From: Zoogloea sp.
GTDB lineage: Bacteria; Pseudomonadota; Gammaproteobacteria; Burkholderiales; Rhodocyclaceae
Assembly: GCF_017302315.1 (NCBI RefSeq)
Contig: NZ_JAFLDT010000006.1
Coordinates: forward strand, 1 to 64,000
Reading direction: 5' to 3'
DNA: 64,000 nucleotides
Below the pieces are notes generated by a model that ran no database searches, was not told the DNA's origin, and was given only the letters and a program-made list of their open reading frames with translations. Below are positions 44,020 through 52,472 of this stretch, one piece after another. Within the stretch, counting starts at the first letter, position 1. Each line of letters opens with the position of its first letter. Made by a program: the position numbers and the translations under genes.

Positions 44020-44098
44020 TCCCTGTATCGCCCGCCAAGTGGGGGGCAACACAGGGATAATGCCAGCTAAGTTGACCCTCGAGCTTCCCGGAGACCCC

Positions 44099-44701
44099 AT
44101 GTCAGCGCCCATTGATTTCTATTTCGATTTTTCCTCACCTTACGGCTATCTGGCGTCGGAGCAGATCGACGCACTTGGTGCCAGGCATGGCCGTGCGGTG
44201 ATGTGGCATGCCATCGTGCTGGATGCCCAGTTTCAGCCCCAGGGTGGCATGAAGATTCCGGCGGCGCTGATGCGCACCGAGTACGTCAGGCGTGACGTCG
44301 AGCGCTCTTCCGCCTATTTCGGTATTCCCTACAAGGCGCCGATACCCTACCCCGTGCATACGGAGCATGCCGCACGTGCCTTCCAGTGGCTCAGTGACCG
44401 CAACCCGGACGAGGCCCGCAGTTTTGCCCATGCGGTGTTCCGCGCCTACTTCGTCGAAGGCCGTAACATTGCCGAAACCGCCGTCCTGCTGGAGATCGCC
44501 GAAGCGCTCAAGCTTGACCGGGAGGACGTGTCTGCCGCTTTCTCCGATGCCGCCACCAAGGCTCGCCTGAAGGCCGAGATCGACCTGGCGGAGGCCCGGG
44601 GTGTGTTTGGTTCGCCGTTCTTCATTGTCGAAGGCGAAGGTTTCTGGGGCAACGACCGCCTGCCGCAGCTCGAACGCTGGCTGGCCAACGGCCCCTTCTG
44701 A
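44099..44701 (+). CDS. Second HCCA isomerase-like protein (tandem paralogue)
   Basis: A 200-residue protein with the same fold and nearly the same start ([20 protein letters not shown]) and end ([20 protein letters not shown]) as the gene before it. The middle sections differ, so this is an old tandem duplication with possible change of substrate. It begins 79 bases after its twin, and its stop is followed at once by the LOG gene. Glutathione dependence is known for the family; glutathione synthesis genes lie 15 kb away. Confidence 0.92.
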   Translation: MSAPIDFYFDFSSPYGYLASEQIDALGARHGRAVMWHAIVLDAQFQPQGGMKIPAALMRTEYVRRDVERSSAYFGIPYKAPIPYPVHTEHAARAFQWLSDRNPDEARSFAHAVFRAYFVEGRNIAETAVLLEIAEALKLDREDVSAAFSDAATKARLKAEIDLAEARGVFGSPFFIVEGEGFWGNDRLPQLERWLANGPF

Positions 44702-44702
44702 C

Positions 44703-45287
44703 ATGCGCAGCATCTGCGTCTTCTGTGGTTCGCGCCCGGGCGTCAGGCCAGCCTACCGGGCTGCAGCCGAGTTTCTCGGCAAGACCCTCGCCGAGCGCGG
44801 GCTTGAACTGGTGTATGGCGGTGGCAATGTCGGCCTGATGGGCGCCGTTGCCGATGCTTGCCTGGCGGCCGGCGGCAAGGTGGTGGGGGTGATTCCCCGC
44901 GCCCTGATGGAATGGGAGGTGGGGCACGAGGGCTTGAGCCGTCTGGAGGTGGTTGACTCCATGCACACCCGCAAGGCCCGCATGGCCGAACTGGCCGATG
45001 GCTTCATCGCCCTGCCCGGTGGCCTGGGCACATTCGAGGAGCTGTTCGAGATCCTCACCTGGGCGCAGCTTGGCTTCCACAGCAAGCCGATCGCCCTGCT
45101 CGATGTCGAAGGTTATTACCAGCCACTCGTCCAGATGATGGACCGTGGCGTCGGTGAAGGTTTCATGAAGGCCGAGAACCGTGGCCTGCTGCTGGTTGAA
45201 GACAACGTGTTTGCGTTGCTGCGCGCCATGGGGGTCTACCACCCCCCTGCCGTCGGCAAGCGCATCCGCGACGAGAAACAGCTATGA
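44703..45287 (+). CDS. LOG-family protein (TIGR00730), nucleotide phosphoribohydrolase
   Basis: A 194-residue Rossmann-like protein. The signature [12 protein letters not shown] and the arginine in SMHTRKARM are the LOG catalytic motifs, and [16 protein letters not shown] is the nucleotide loop. LOG enzymes release the base from nucleoside 5'-monophosphates, as in cytokinin activation; in bacteria many act on AMP or related nucleotides. ATG 44703 follows the stop of the preceding gene after one base. Confidence 0.93.
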   Translation: MRSICVFCGSRPGVRPAYRAAAEFLGKTLAERGLELVYGGGNVGLMGAVADACLAAGGKVVGVIPRALMEWEVGHEGLSRLEVVDSMHTRKARMAELADGFIALPGGLGTFEELFEILTWAQLGFHSKPIALLDVEGYYQPLVQMMDRGVGEGFMKAENRGLLLVEDNVFALLRAMGVYHPPAVGKRIRDEKQL

Positions 45288-45315
45288 CAACTGCTACACC
45301 CCAAGGAGAACACCC

Positions 45316-46422
45316 ATGAAGACCCGCGCCGCCGTTGCCTGGAAAGCCGGAGCACCGCTATCCGTTGAAATGGTCGATCTCGACGGCCCCAAGGCTGGCG
45401 AGGTGCTGGTGGAGGTCAAGGCCACCGGCATCTGCCATACCGACTACTACACCCTCTCCGGGGCTGATCCGGAAGGCCTTTTTCCGGCCATCCTCGGCCA
45501 TGAGGGTGCCGGGGTTGTGGTCGATGTGGGGCCGGACGTGAAGTCCCTGCGGGCTGGCGATCATGTGATTCCTCTCTATACGCCCGAATGCCGCGAGTGC
45601 AAGTTCTGCCTGTCGCGCAAGACCAACCTGTGTCAGAAGATCCGCAGCACCCAGGGCCGTGGCCTGATGCCGGACGCGACCAGCCGCTTCAGCCTGGATG
45701 GCAAGCCCATTCTGCACTACATGGGCACCTCCACCTTCTCCAACTACATCGTGGTACCCGAGATCGCCCTGGCCAAGATCCGCGAGGACGCGCCCTTCGA
45801 CAAGGTCTGCTACATCGGCTGTGGCGTGACCACCGGCGTGGGCGCCGTGCTGTTCACCGCCAAGGTGGAGGCCGGTGCCAACGTGGTGGTGTTCGGCCTT
45901 GGTGGCATCGGCCTCAACGTGATCCAGGCCGCCAGGATGGTGGGCGCCGACAAGATCATCGGCGTGGACCTCAACCCCGGTCGTGAAGCCATGGCCCGCA
46001 AGTTCGGCATGACCCACTTCATCAATCCGAACGAAGTCGAGAACGTGGTCGATCACATCGTTCAGCTCACTGACGGCGGCGCCGACTACAGCTTCGAGTG
46101 CATCGGCAATACCAAGGTGATGCGTCAGGCGCTGGAATGCACCCACAAGGGCTGGGGCCAGTCGGTGATCATCGGTGTGGCCGAGGCGGGCGCCGAGATC
46201 TCCACCCGGCCGTTCCAGCTTGTCACCGGTCGCGTCTGGAAGGGCTCTGCCTTCGGTGGCGCCCGCGGCCGCACCGACGTGCCCAAGATCGTGGACTGGT
46301 ACATGGAGGGCAAGCTCAACATCGACGATCTGATCACCCATACGCTGACCCTCGACCAGATCAATGACGGCTTCGACCTGATGAAGAAGGGCGAATCGAT
46401 CCGCTCGGTGGTGTTGTACTGA
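45316..46422 (+). CDS. frmA: S-(hydroxymethyl)glutathione dehydrogenase (class III ADH)
   Basis: A 368-residue zinc alcohol dehydrogenase that oxidises the adduct of formaldehyde and glutathione with NAD. The catalytic zinc site [16 protein letters not shown] and GHEGAG, the structural zinc cysteines ([15 protein letters not shown]) and the NAD loop [11 protein letters not shown] are all intact. GGAG precedes the ATG. The next gene encodes the S-formylglutathione hydrolase that completes formaldehyde oxidation to formate. Confidence 0.97.
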   Translation: MKTRAAVAWKAGAPLSVEMVDLDGPKAGEVLVEVKATGICHTDYYTLSGADPEGLFPAILGHEGAGVVVDVGPDVKSLRAGDHVIPLYTPECRECKFCLSRKTNLCQKIRSTQGRGLMPDATSRFSLDGKPILHYMGTSTFSNYIVVPEIALAKIREDAPFDKVCYIGCGVTTGVGAVLFTAKVEAGANVVVFGLGGIGLNVIQAARMVGADKIIGVDLNPGREAMARKFGMTHFINPNEVENVVDHIVQLTDGGADYSFECIGNTKVMRQALECTHKGWGQSVIIGVAEAGAEISTRPFQLVTGRVWKGSAFGGARGRTDVPKIVDWYMEGKLNIDDLITHTLTLDQINDGFDLMKKGESIRSVVLY

Positions 46423-46423
46423 G

Positions 46424-47272
46424 ATGGGCGACACCGGCTTCGAGACCCTCTCCGAACACGGCTGCTTCGGCGGTCGGCAGGGCTTTTACCGCCATGAATC
46501 GCGGGCCATCGGCCTGCCGATGAAGTTCGCGGTGTTCGTGCCACCCCAGGCTGCCAGCGGCCCGGTACCGGTGCTGTTCTACCTGGCCGGGCTGACCTGT
46601 ACGGAAGAGACCTTCCCGATCAAGGGCGGCGCCCAGCGGATGGCCGCCGAGCTGGGCCTGATGCTGGTTGCGCCGGATACCAGCCCCCGCGGCGCCAACG
46701 TGCCCGGCGAGGCGGAGAGCTGGGACTTCGGTGTGGGCGCCGGCTTCTACCTGGACGCGGTGTGCGAGCCCTGGGCCCGCCATTGGCGCATGGAGAGCTA
46801 TATCACCGGCGAGCTGCGCCAGCTGGTGGCGAGCCGCTTTCCCGCCGATCCGGTCCGTTGCGGAATCTTCGGCCACTCCATGGGGGGGCACGGTGCCCTC
46901 ACCCTGGCCCTGCGGCATCCGGACTTGTACCGATCGGTATCGGCCTTCGCACCGATTGCCGCGCCCAGTCTGTGCCCGTGGGGTGAAAAGGCTTTTGGTG
47001 GCTACCTGGGAGCGGACCGCCAAGTGTGGCGCGAGCATGACGCCAGCACCCTGGTGGAGGATGGCCGGCGTTGCCCGCCCATCCTGATTGATCAGGGCAT
47101 GGCCGACCAGTTCCTGCCGACCCAGCTCAACCCAGACCGTTTCGAGCAGGTGTGTGCCGATGGTCAGCCCCTCATCCTGCGCCGTCATGCGAGCTATGAC
47201 CACGGCTACTACTTCATCTCCACCTTCATGGCGGACCACTTGGCCCACCACGCGCAGCACCTGAAGGCCTGA
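46424..47272 (+). CDS. frmB: S-formylglutathione hydrolase
   Basis: A 282-residue alpha/beta hydrolase of the esterase D family. The nucleophile elbow is GHSMGGHGAL, and the conserved start ETLSEHGCFGGRQGFYRHES and the oxyanion region YLAGLTCTEETF are clear. It splits S-formylglutathione into formate and glutathione. The ATG is two bases after the stop of frmA, so the two enzymes are made from one message. Confidence 0.96.
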   Translation: MGDTGFETLSEHGCFGGRQGFYRHESRAIGLPMKFAVFVPPQAASGPVPVLFYLAGLTCTEETFPIKGGAQRMAAELGLMLVAPDTSPRGANVPGEAESWDFGVGAGFYLDAVCEPWARHWRMESYITGELRQLVASRFPADPVRCGIFGHSMGGHGALTLALRHPDLYRSVSAFAPIAAPSLCPWGEKAFGGYLGADRQVWREHDASTLVEDGRRCPPILIDQGMADQFLPTQLNPDRFEQVCADGQPLILRRHASYDHGYYFISTFMADHLAHHAQHLKA

Positions 47273-47276
47273 GTCC

Positions 47277-47945
47277 ATGGACCTCGCCAGTCCCGATCTG
47301 CACGCCCTGGCCGAGGGCATCAAGCCGCTCCTCGACTGGCGTGATGTGCCGGTGGATCTGGCGTCCCTGGCCGCGCTGGCGGCGGGGCTGGGGTGGGCCA
47401 GCGGCCTGCGCCTGTATGCCCTGGTGTTCGTGCTCGGCGCCCTGGAGCGCTTTGCCGGTGTGCAGCTGCCGGGCGGCCTGGGCATGCTGGCCCATCCCCT
47501 GGTCCTCGGGGTGTCAGGTCTGCTCCTGCTGGTGGAGTTCTTTGCCGACAAGCTGCCCTGGCTGGACTCCATCTGGGATGCGGTGCATACCTTCATCCGC
47601 ATCCCGGCCGGGGCCGCGCTTGCGGCCGCGGTGATGGGTGATCAGGGCGGCGCCCTGCAGCTCGCCATGGGCCTCCTCGGCGGAACGCTGGCCGCCGGCA
47701 CGCACCTGGCCAAGGCCGGCGCCCGGGCGGCAATCAACACTTCCCCGGAGCCGGTCAGCAACGTGGTGGCCTCCCTGGGGGAAGACGCGCTGTTTGCCGG
47801 CGGGATGTGGACGCTGATCCATCAGCCCCTGCTTTTCCTGGCGGCCCTGGCCGTGTTCTGTGTTCTGGCCTTCCTGCTGATCGTGATGTTGTGGCGTTTC
47901 GTGCGGCGCCTGTTTGCACCCCGCAGCGCCCGGCCCTTGCCATAG
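47277..47945 (+). CDS. DUF4126 family membrane protein
   Basis: A 222-residue membrane protein with five or six hydrophobic segments. LAAGLGWASGLRLYALVFVL and the central FADKLPWLDSIWDAVHTFIR match DUF4126, a family with no assigned function. The ATG is four bases after the frmB stop, so it is part of the same transcript. A link to formaldehyde metabolism is only positional. Confidence 0.88.
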   Translation: MDLASPDLHALAEGIKPLLDWRDVPVDLASLAALAAGLGWASGLRLYALVFVLGALERFAGVQLPGGLGMLAHPLVLGVSGLLLLVEFFADKLPWLDSIWDAVHTFIRIPAGAALAAAVMGDQGGALQLAMGLLGGTLAAGTHLAKAGARAAINTSPEPVSNVVASLGEDALFAGGMWTLIHQPLLFLAALAVFCVLAFLLIVMLWRFVRRLFAPRSARPLP

Positions 47946-48035
47946 GGGCTGCGGTCTGCGATAACCGGATCAAGGCCTTTTCATCCATGACCTGCCGCCA
48001 CGTAGCGGCGGGCACGCTTTCCCCAAGAGTCCCCC

Positions 48036-48245
48036 ATGAGTATTCCGTCCCCGTGCATCAACGTCTGCCGCATGAACGAAGCCAGCGGCTACTGTGAAGG
48101 CTGTTATCGCAGCATCCCCGAAATCACCGAATGGAGCCGCGCCAGCGACGCCCGCAAGCAGGCCATCCTGAGTGAGGTGGCTTCGCGCCGGGCTGCGGCC
48201 GATCTCTTCGATCTGGGCCTGCGCGGCGAATGCGTGCGGGATTGA
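48036..48245 (+). CDS. DUF1289 small cysteine-rich protein
   Basis: A 69-residue protein with four cysteines in the DUF1289 pattern (SPCINVCRMN, then GYCEGCYRSI) followed by the conserved EITEWSRA helix. The cysteines probably bind a metal or cluster. The function of the family is unknown. The start follows directly in the family position. A second, shorter protein with the same cysteine pattern is encoded nine bases downstream. Confidence 0.9.
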   Translation: MSIPSPCINVCRMNEASGYCEGCYRSIPEITEWSRASDARKQAILSEVASRRAAADLFDLGLRGECVRD

Positions 48246-48254
48246 GGACGGGCG

Positions 48255-48434
48255 ATGAGCGACGACAACCCCTGTATCGGCATCTGCGAGATCGAGGACG
48301 GCTACTGCATCGGCTGCGGTCGCAGCGCCGAGGTCATCTTTGGCGAGACCGACTCGGCGGGCAGCGACGACAGTGAAGCGGGGGCGGACCGCATTCATCC
48401 CCTGCCCGGCGAGCAGGTCGAGTCCTCGGATTGA
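48255..48434 (+). CDS. Short DUF1289-like protein
   Basis: A 59-residue protein beginning MSDDNPCIGICEIEDGYC. The CxxxC and CxxC cysteine pattern (NPCIGIC, YCIGCGRS) matches DUF1289, but the tail is acidic and different from the gene before it. It lies nine bases after that gene and 10 bases before the MBL hydrolase start, so it fits the operon. It is too short to appear in most gene calls with a 60-codon limit. Confidence 0.8.
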   Translation: MSDDNPCIGICEIEDGYCIGCGRSAEVIFGETDSAGSDDSEAGADRIHPLPGEQVESSD

Positions 48435-48444
48435 GGCTGGGCCC

Positions 48445-49353
48445 GTGACGCTGCCGCCCGGCATCAAGGTCATTGAACGGGGCTGGCTGTCGGCCAACAA
48501 TGTGCTGCTGTTCGACGGCCCCGAAGCCACCCTGGTGGACAGCGGCTACGTGAGCCATGCGGCCCAGACCGTCGCGCTGGTGGGCGATGTGCTCGCCGGC
48601 CGGCGTCTGGCCCGGCTCATCAACACCCACTCCCACTCCGATCACATCGGCTGCAACGCGGCCGTGCAGCGCGCCTTCAACTGCCGCATCGGCGTGCCCG
48701 AGGGTATGGCCGGCGCGGTGGCGCGATGGGATGAGGAAGCCCTGCTGCTGAGCGTTGCCGCCCAACAGGGCGAACCCTTCCAGGTTGACTTCACGCTGGT
48801 GCCCGGTGAATGCCTGGTCATGGGGGGGCTCGAGTGGCAGGCCTTGCCCGCTCCGGGGCACGACATGGATGCTCTCGTCTTCCATTCTCCCGACGCCCGC
48901 CTGCTGATTTCCGGTGATGCCCTATGGCGGGATGGCTTCGGCATTCTTTTTGTCGAGGTTATCGGTGCTGGCGGCGGCCTCACGGCCGTGCGTGAAACCC
49001 TTGAGGCCATCGCACGCTTGCCCGTCGATCTGGTCATACCGGGCCACGGTGCCCCCTTTGTTGAGGTAGATGAAGCCCTGCGTGCGGCGTTCTCGCGTCT
49101 GCATGCCTTCGAGCAGGATGGTGCCCGGATGGCCCGCAATGCCATTCGTGCCTGCATCACCTTCATGCTCCTCGAACAGCGGAGCATCGATGTGGATGCC
49201 CTGCCGGCATACCTGGATGAGGTTTACCTCTACCGTGAAGCAAACCGGCGTTTTCTCGGGCTGACGCCCGAGGCGCTCGCGGCGTGGCTGGTGACCGATC
49301 TGGAGCGGGCTGGCGTAGCGTGCCGCAAAGGCCATCTTCTTCTTGTGACATAA
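48445..49353 (+). CDS. Metallo-beta-lactamase-fold hydrolase
   Basis: A 302-residue MBL-fold enzyme with NTHSHSDHIG, the His in APGHDMDAL, the Asp in ISGDALW and the His in IPGHGAPF, so all metal ligands are present. A C-terminal helical part follows, as in acyl-homoserine lactonase or glyoxalase II relatives. The start is taken as GTG 48445 (VTLPPGIKVIERGW); the frame is open further upstream through the DUF1289 gene. The substrate is unknown. Confidence 0.9.
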   Translation: MTLPPGIKVIERGWLSANNVLLFDGPEATLVDSGYVSHAAQTVALVGDVLAGRRLARLINTHSHSDHIGCNAAVQRAFNCRIGVPEGMAGAVARWDEEALLLSVAAQQGEPFQVDFTLVPGECLVMGGLEWQALPAPGHDMDALVFHSPDARLLISGDALWRDGFGILFVEVIGAGGGLTAVRETLEAIARLPVDLVIPGHGAPFVEVDEALRAAFSRLHAFEQDGARMARNAIRACITFMLLEQRSIDVDALPAYLDEVYLYREANRRFLGLTPEALAAWLVTDLERAGVACRKGHLLLVT

Positions 49354-49361
49354 ATTCACAA
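49343..49361. promoter_or_regulatory. CRP-like palindrome upstream of rapZ
   Basis: TTGTGA-CATAAAT-TCACAA is an inverted repeat with 6-base arms and a 7-base spacer, close to the CRP/FNR superfamily pattern TGTGA-N6-TCACA (one base longer). It overlaps the stop codon of the MBL gene and lies about 140 bases before rapZ in an AT-rich stretch. The extra base lowers confidence. Confidence 0.35.
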
Positions 49362-49500
49362 AAATGCCATTTTCACAGAAATACGAGGCGCCCAGATTGT
49401 AGAAAGTTGTTTATGCTGCCTCAAAGAAAGTGAGAATCTGTCACGTATCAATGGCAGGCTGGCAAAAGGATCAGCAGCCATGCTCTCAACAGGTAACGCC

Positions 49501-50340
49501 ATGCAACTCGTCTTGATCAGCGGTCTGTCCGGTTCGGGCAAGAGCGTCGCCCTCAATGTGATGGAAGATTCGGGCCACTACGTCGTGGACAATCTGCCCT
49601 CAGCCCTGCTGCCGCAACTGGTGTCCCATCTCAGGGGGGCCGGCTACCAGCGCATTGCGGTGGCAGTGGACGTGCGCTCCGGTGCCAGCATCGCAGCCCT
49701 TCCCCGGCAGGTTGAAGCCCTGCGCGCCATGGTCAGTGATCTGCGGATCCTGTTTCTCGATGCCCGTGACGACACCCTGATCGCCCGTTTCTCGGAAACC
49801 CGGCGCAAGCATCCCCTCGGTGACGAATGCAGCACCCTGGGTGAGGCCATTGCCCGAGAGCGGGAAGCCCTTGCGCTGATTGCCGAGCTTGGGCAACGCA
49901 TTGATACCAGCGACATGTCGGCCAACACGCTGCGTAATTGGGTCAAGGGCTTCATGGACCTGGAAGCGGGCAGCCAGATCACCGTGCTTTTCGAGTCCTT
50001 CGGTTTCAAGCACGGTATTCCCCTTGATGCCGATCTGGTTTTCGACGTCCGATGCCTGCCCAATCCCCACTATGACCTGGTGCTGCGCCCCCTTACCGGC
50101 AAGGACGGCCCCGTGATCGATTTCCTCGCCAGATTGCCTGAAGTGGGGCGGATGGTGGAGGACATCTACGCTTTCGTGGCGTCCTGGCTGCCGGCCTATG
50201 TCAATGACAACCGTAGCTACCTGACCATCGGGATCGGCTGCACGGGCGGGCAGCATCGCTCGGTGTATGTCGCCGAGCAACTCGCCGAGCGCTTCCGCGA
50301 AACGGCTCGGGTTCATGTGCGCCACCGTTCCCTGAAGTGA
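49501..50340 (+). CDS. rapZ: RNase adapter protein RapZ
   Basis: A 279-residue P-loop protein. The Walker A motif SGLSGSGKSVALNVMED is at the start, and the C-terminal signature LTIGIGCTGGQHRSVYVAEQ is unmistakable. In enterobacteria RapZ guides RNase E to the sRNA GlmZ and responds to glucosamine-6-phosphate; in betaproteobacteria its role is less clear. It is usually beside hprK and a PTS EIIA gene, which are absent here. ATG 49501 fits the family; an ATG at 49480 adds seven residues. The next gene overlaps its stop. Confidence 0.96.
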   Translation: MQLVLISGLSGSGKSVALNVMEDSGHYVVDNLPSALLPQLVSHLRGAGYQRIAVAVDVRSGASIAALPRQVEALRAMVSDLRILFLDARDDTLIARFSETRRKHPLGDECSTLGEAIAREREALALIAELGQRIDTSDMSANTLRNWVKGFMDLEAGSQITVLFESFGFKHGIPLDADLVFDVRCLPNPHYDLVLRPLTGKDGPVIDFLARLPEVGRMVEDIYAFVASWLPAYVNDNRSYLTIGIGCTGGQHRSVYVAEQLAERFRETARVHVRHRSLK

Positions 50341-50732
50341 ACTTGCGGCAGTGGCTGGGGGCTTGGGCCGCCTTTCTCAAGGTTGGCGACCTGCTGGTTC
50401 TGGCCATCGCCTTGATGGCCTGCGGGCTATCGGCCGTGACACTGTGGCAGGGGGGCCGCCCCGACCGGGCTGTGATCAAGGCCGGTGGCAGGGTTTTTGC
50501 CGAGGTGGATCTGACCGTTCCCCGGATCCTTGAAGTGCCCGGGCCGCTTGGTGCTACCCGCATCGAGATCCAGCCCGGCCGTGCCCGGGTTGCCGCCGAC
50601 CCCGGGCCGCGCCAGTATTGTGTGCGTCAGGGGTGGCTGAGTCGTGCCGGTGCAGTGGCGATCTGTGCGCCCAACCAGGTCAGTCTGGCCCTGTCCGGCC
50701 GTAACGCCGACTATGACTCCCTCAACTACTGA
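50337..50732 (+). CDS. NusG domain II-containing protein
   Basis: A 131-residue protein with one N-terminal transmembrane helix (LLVLAIALMACGLSAVTLW) and an extracytoplasmic NusG-II-type domain (RIEIQPGRARVAADPGPRQY and CVRQGWLSRAGAVAICAPN). Such proteins sit next to Gx-transporters and flavin transferases in several phyla. It starts with GTG overlapping the rapZ stop and ends inside the start of the Gx-transporter gene, so all three are coupled. Confidence 0.88.
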   Translation: MNLRQWLGAWAAFLKVGDLLVLAIALMACGLSAVTLWQGGRPDRAVIKAGGRVFAEVDLTVPRILEVPGPLGATRIEIQPGRARVAADPGPRQYCVRQGWLSRAGAVAICAPNQVSLALSGRNADYDSLNY

Positions 50733-51261
50733 GATCATCCTGAGGCCTTCGGCCGAAGACCATCGGGTGGCCCGCCATGCGGCGGCGGCCATCGTCCTGA
50801 CCGTTGCGGAGGCTGCGATCCCGCTGCCCCTGCCCGGCGTCAAGCCCGGGCTCGCCAACATCATCGTCCTGGTTGTGCTCGCCCGTTGGGGCTGGCGTGA
50901 AGCGGCGTGGGTGGCGCTGCTGCGGGTACTGGTCAGCAGCCTGCTCCTCGGGCAGTTTCTGGCGCCGGGGTTTTTCCTCAGCCTGGCTGGTAGCGTGGCC
51001 AGCCTGGCGGTGCTGGGCCTCGCCAGGCATCTGCCCAGGCGGGCTTTCGGGCCGGTCAGCCAGAGCGTACTGGCCGCCTTTGCTCATATCGCCGGGCAAC
51101 TGGTGGTGGCGCGGGCCTGGCTGGTTCCCCATGACGGGGTGTTCTATCTCGTCCCGGTGTTTGCGCTGGCCGCCACCCTGTTCGGGCTGGTCAATGGCTT
51201 GATGGCCGCACGTCTGCTCCAGGAGACGTCAGCGCCGACGGCGCAGCAGGCCGGGGTGTAG
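50713..51261 (+). CDS. Gx-transporter family membrane protein
   Basis: A 182-residue polytopic membrane protein of the Gx-transporter type, often mislabelled heptaprenyl diphosphate synthase component I. PLPLPGVKPGLANIIVLVVL is the conserved core. The family resembles ECF substrate-binding subunits; the substrate is unknown. It overlaps the NusG-II gene by 20 bases, and its 3' end overlaps the convergent RNase H gene by 33 bases. Confidence 0.88.
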   Translation: MTPSTTEIILRPSAEDHRVARHAAAAIVLTVAEAAIPLPLPGVKPGLANIIVLVVLARWGWREAAWVALLRVLVSSLLLGQFLAPGFFLSLAGSVASLAVLGLARHLPRRAFGPVSQSVLAAFAHIAGQLVVARAWLVPHDGVFYLVPVFALAATLFGLVNGLMAARLLQETSAPTAQQAGV

Positions 51262-51720
51262 CCCCGGCTTGTCCGGCAGGCCGAGGGCGGCCCGGGAAAG
51301 GCGGTCCGCATCACTGTTGCGATGGCGCGGGATCCAGATCAGGGTACTCCCGGGAAAGCCTTCGAGTTGCCTCCTCACTTTCTGAATAAGGGCCTTAAGG
51401 TGCAAGACCTCGGTATGCGCAAGGCCGTTGACATGCTTTACGACGAAGTCGCTGTCGCTGTGCAGTGCAACGGACAAGGCTCCCAATGTCCGCGCCATGA
51501 GCAGGGCCTGCTCCAGAGCCAATAACTCTGCTTCGTTGTTGCAGCCGCTGGAAGATGCTGCGGCGGAGAATTCGTGTCTGCGCCCTTCGGGGTCGCGTAG
51601 GAATACGCCCAAGCCAATACGGCCAGGGTTTGGATGGGCGGAGCCGTCGAACCAGATCGCCCAAGCGGGACATTCGGGATTTGGGGAGGGGCAGTTCGAT
51701 GTCATGTTCGAATTGACCAT
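51229..51720 (-). CDS. RNase H-like protein
   Basis: A 163-residue RNase HI fold with the four acidic catalytic residues in order: Asp in WFDGSAHPNPG, Glu in NNEAELLALEQAL, Asp in HSDSDFVVKHV and Asp in RHRNSDADRLSR. It should cleave RNA in RNA-DNA hybrids, although it differs from the main rnhA type and may be an additional copy. Starts at 51720 and 51705 are both possible; neither has a strong ribosome binding site. It is convergent with and overlaps the Gx-transporter gene. Confidence 0.88.
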   Translation of the reverse strand: MVNSNMTSNCPSPNPECPAWAIWFDGSAHPNPGRIGLGVFLRDPEGRRHEFSAAASSSGCNNEAELLALEQALLMARTLGALSVALHSDSDFVVKHVNGLAHTEVLHLKALIQKVRRQLEGFPGSTLIWIPRHRNSDADRLSRAALGLPDKPGLHPGLLRRRR

Positions 51721-51830
51721 AAATGTCAGGCTCGTTGTGCACGCGCATCTTTGATGATTGGTCGTTGGCGGCCTGCGACAGCAAATACAAACCAAGGATA
51801 CGTTTCCCGGGTGTCCTGAGCTGATTGACT

Positions 51831-52460
51831 TACATCATGGCGGCGACGGCGACTGAACGCAGGACAAGGAGCAGGAATAGCTTCCGGATTGCCGGTACGG
51901 GTTCGGAAACGCAACGGAGTGCTCTCCTGTGGGACAGCGCAACGGTGGATCCGGCGACTGGAGCGATCCATACGGTGACGGAGCCGGCGAGCATCCAGGT
52001 TGAGAACATCTACAGCCTGCAACCCGTGACACCCGGGCGGCTCTCCCAAGCAATGAAGGATACTTCTCCACGCGTGACCCCGGGTGATTACCCAAAGCAA
52101 TTCGCAGGTGGGGTTGCATGCGGTGAATCAGTGGGGCACGGTGACGTTGAACGGTCAGTTTGTCTTCGATCAGCCGGCTGGCTATGTCTTGGGTGCTTGG
52201 CGCAGCAATCCGAATGTGACCGAGTCTGCTTGAGACTTTGCTCGATGGCGCCGCCACCAGTCTCTCCCGGTCGCCGGATGCAGTGGGGCAAGCGAATGAG
52301 TATATGTTCGCAGTCCAGCTTTCATTTATGGGGCTGGCTGACGTGCCGTCGGTGACTCTCCGCATTCAGTCGACGGACACAACTTGTGCCCGAGCCTTGC
52401 ACGATGGACTTTTTCGCGCTGGGTGGAATGGGGGGCCTGAGTCGTCGACGGAAGGATTGA
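51831..52460 (+). pseudogene. Decayed PEP-CTERM exported protein gene
   Basis: The 750-base stretch between the RNase H and Dyp genes holds protein-like fragments in all three plus frames. Frame fragments are ATVDPATGAIHTVTEPASIQ (about 51945-52005), VTLNGQFVFDQPAGYVLGAW (52141-52200) and EYMFAVQLSFMGLADVPSVT (52296-52355). The last part, just before the TGA at 52458, reads VPEPCTMDFFALGGMGGLSR then RRKD: a PEP-CTERM sorting signal (VPEP, hydrophobic stretch, basic end). Several frameshifts and stops break the gene. No exosortase gene is in the window. The exact original frame is uncertain. Confidence 0.55.
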
Positions 52461-52472
52461 GGTGCCTGAGCC

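Noticed and set aside
51825-52355. 176-codon frame as an intact gene
   Set aside because: Only part of the frame looks protein-like, then the signal moves to other frames; a broken PEP-CTERM gene explains it better.
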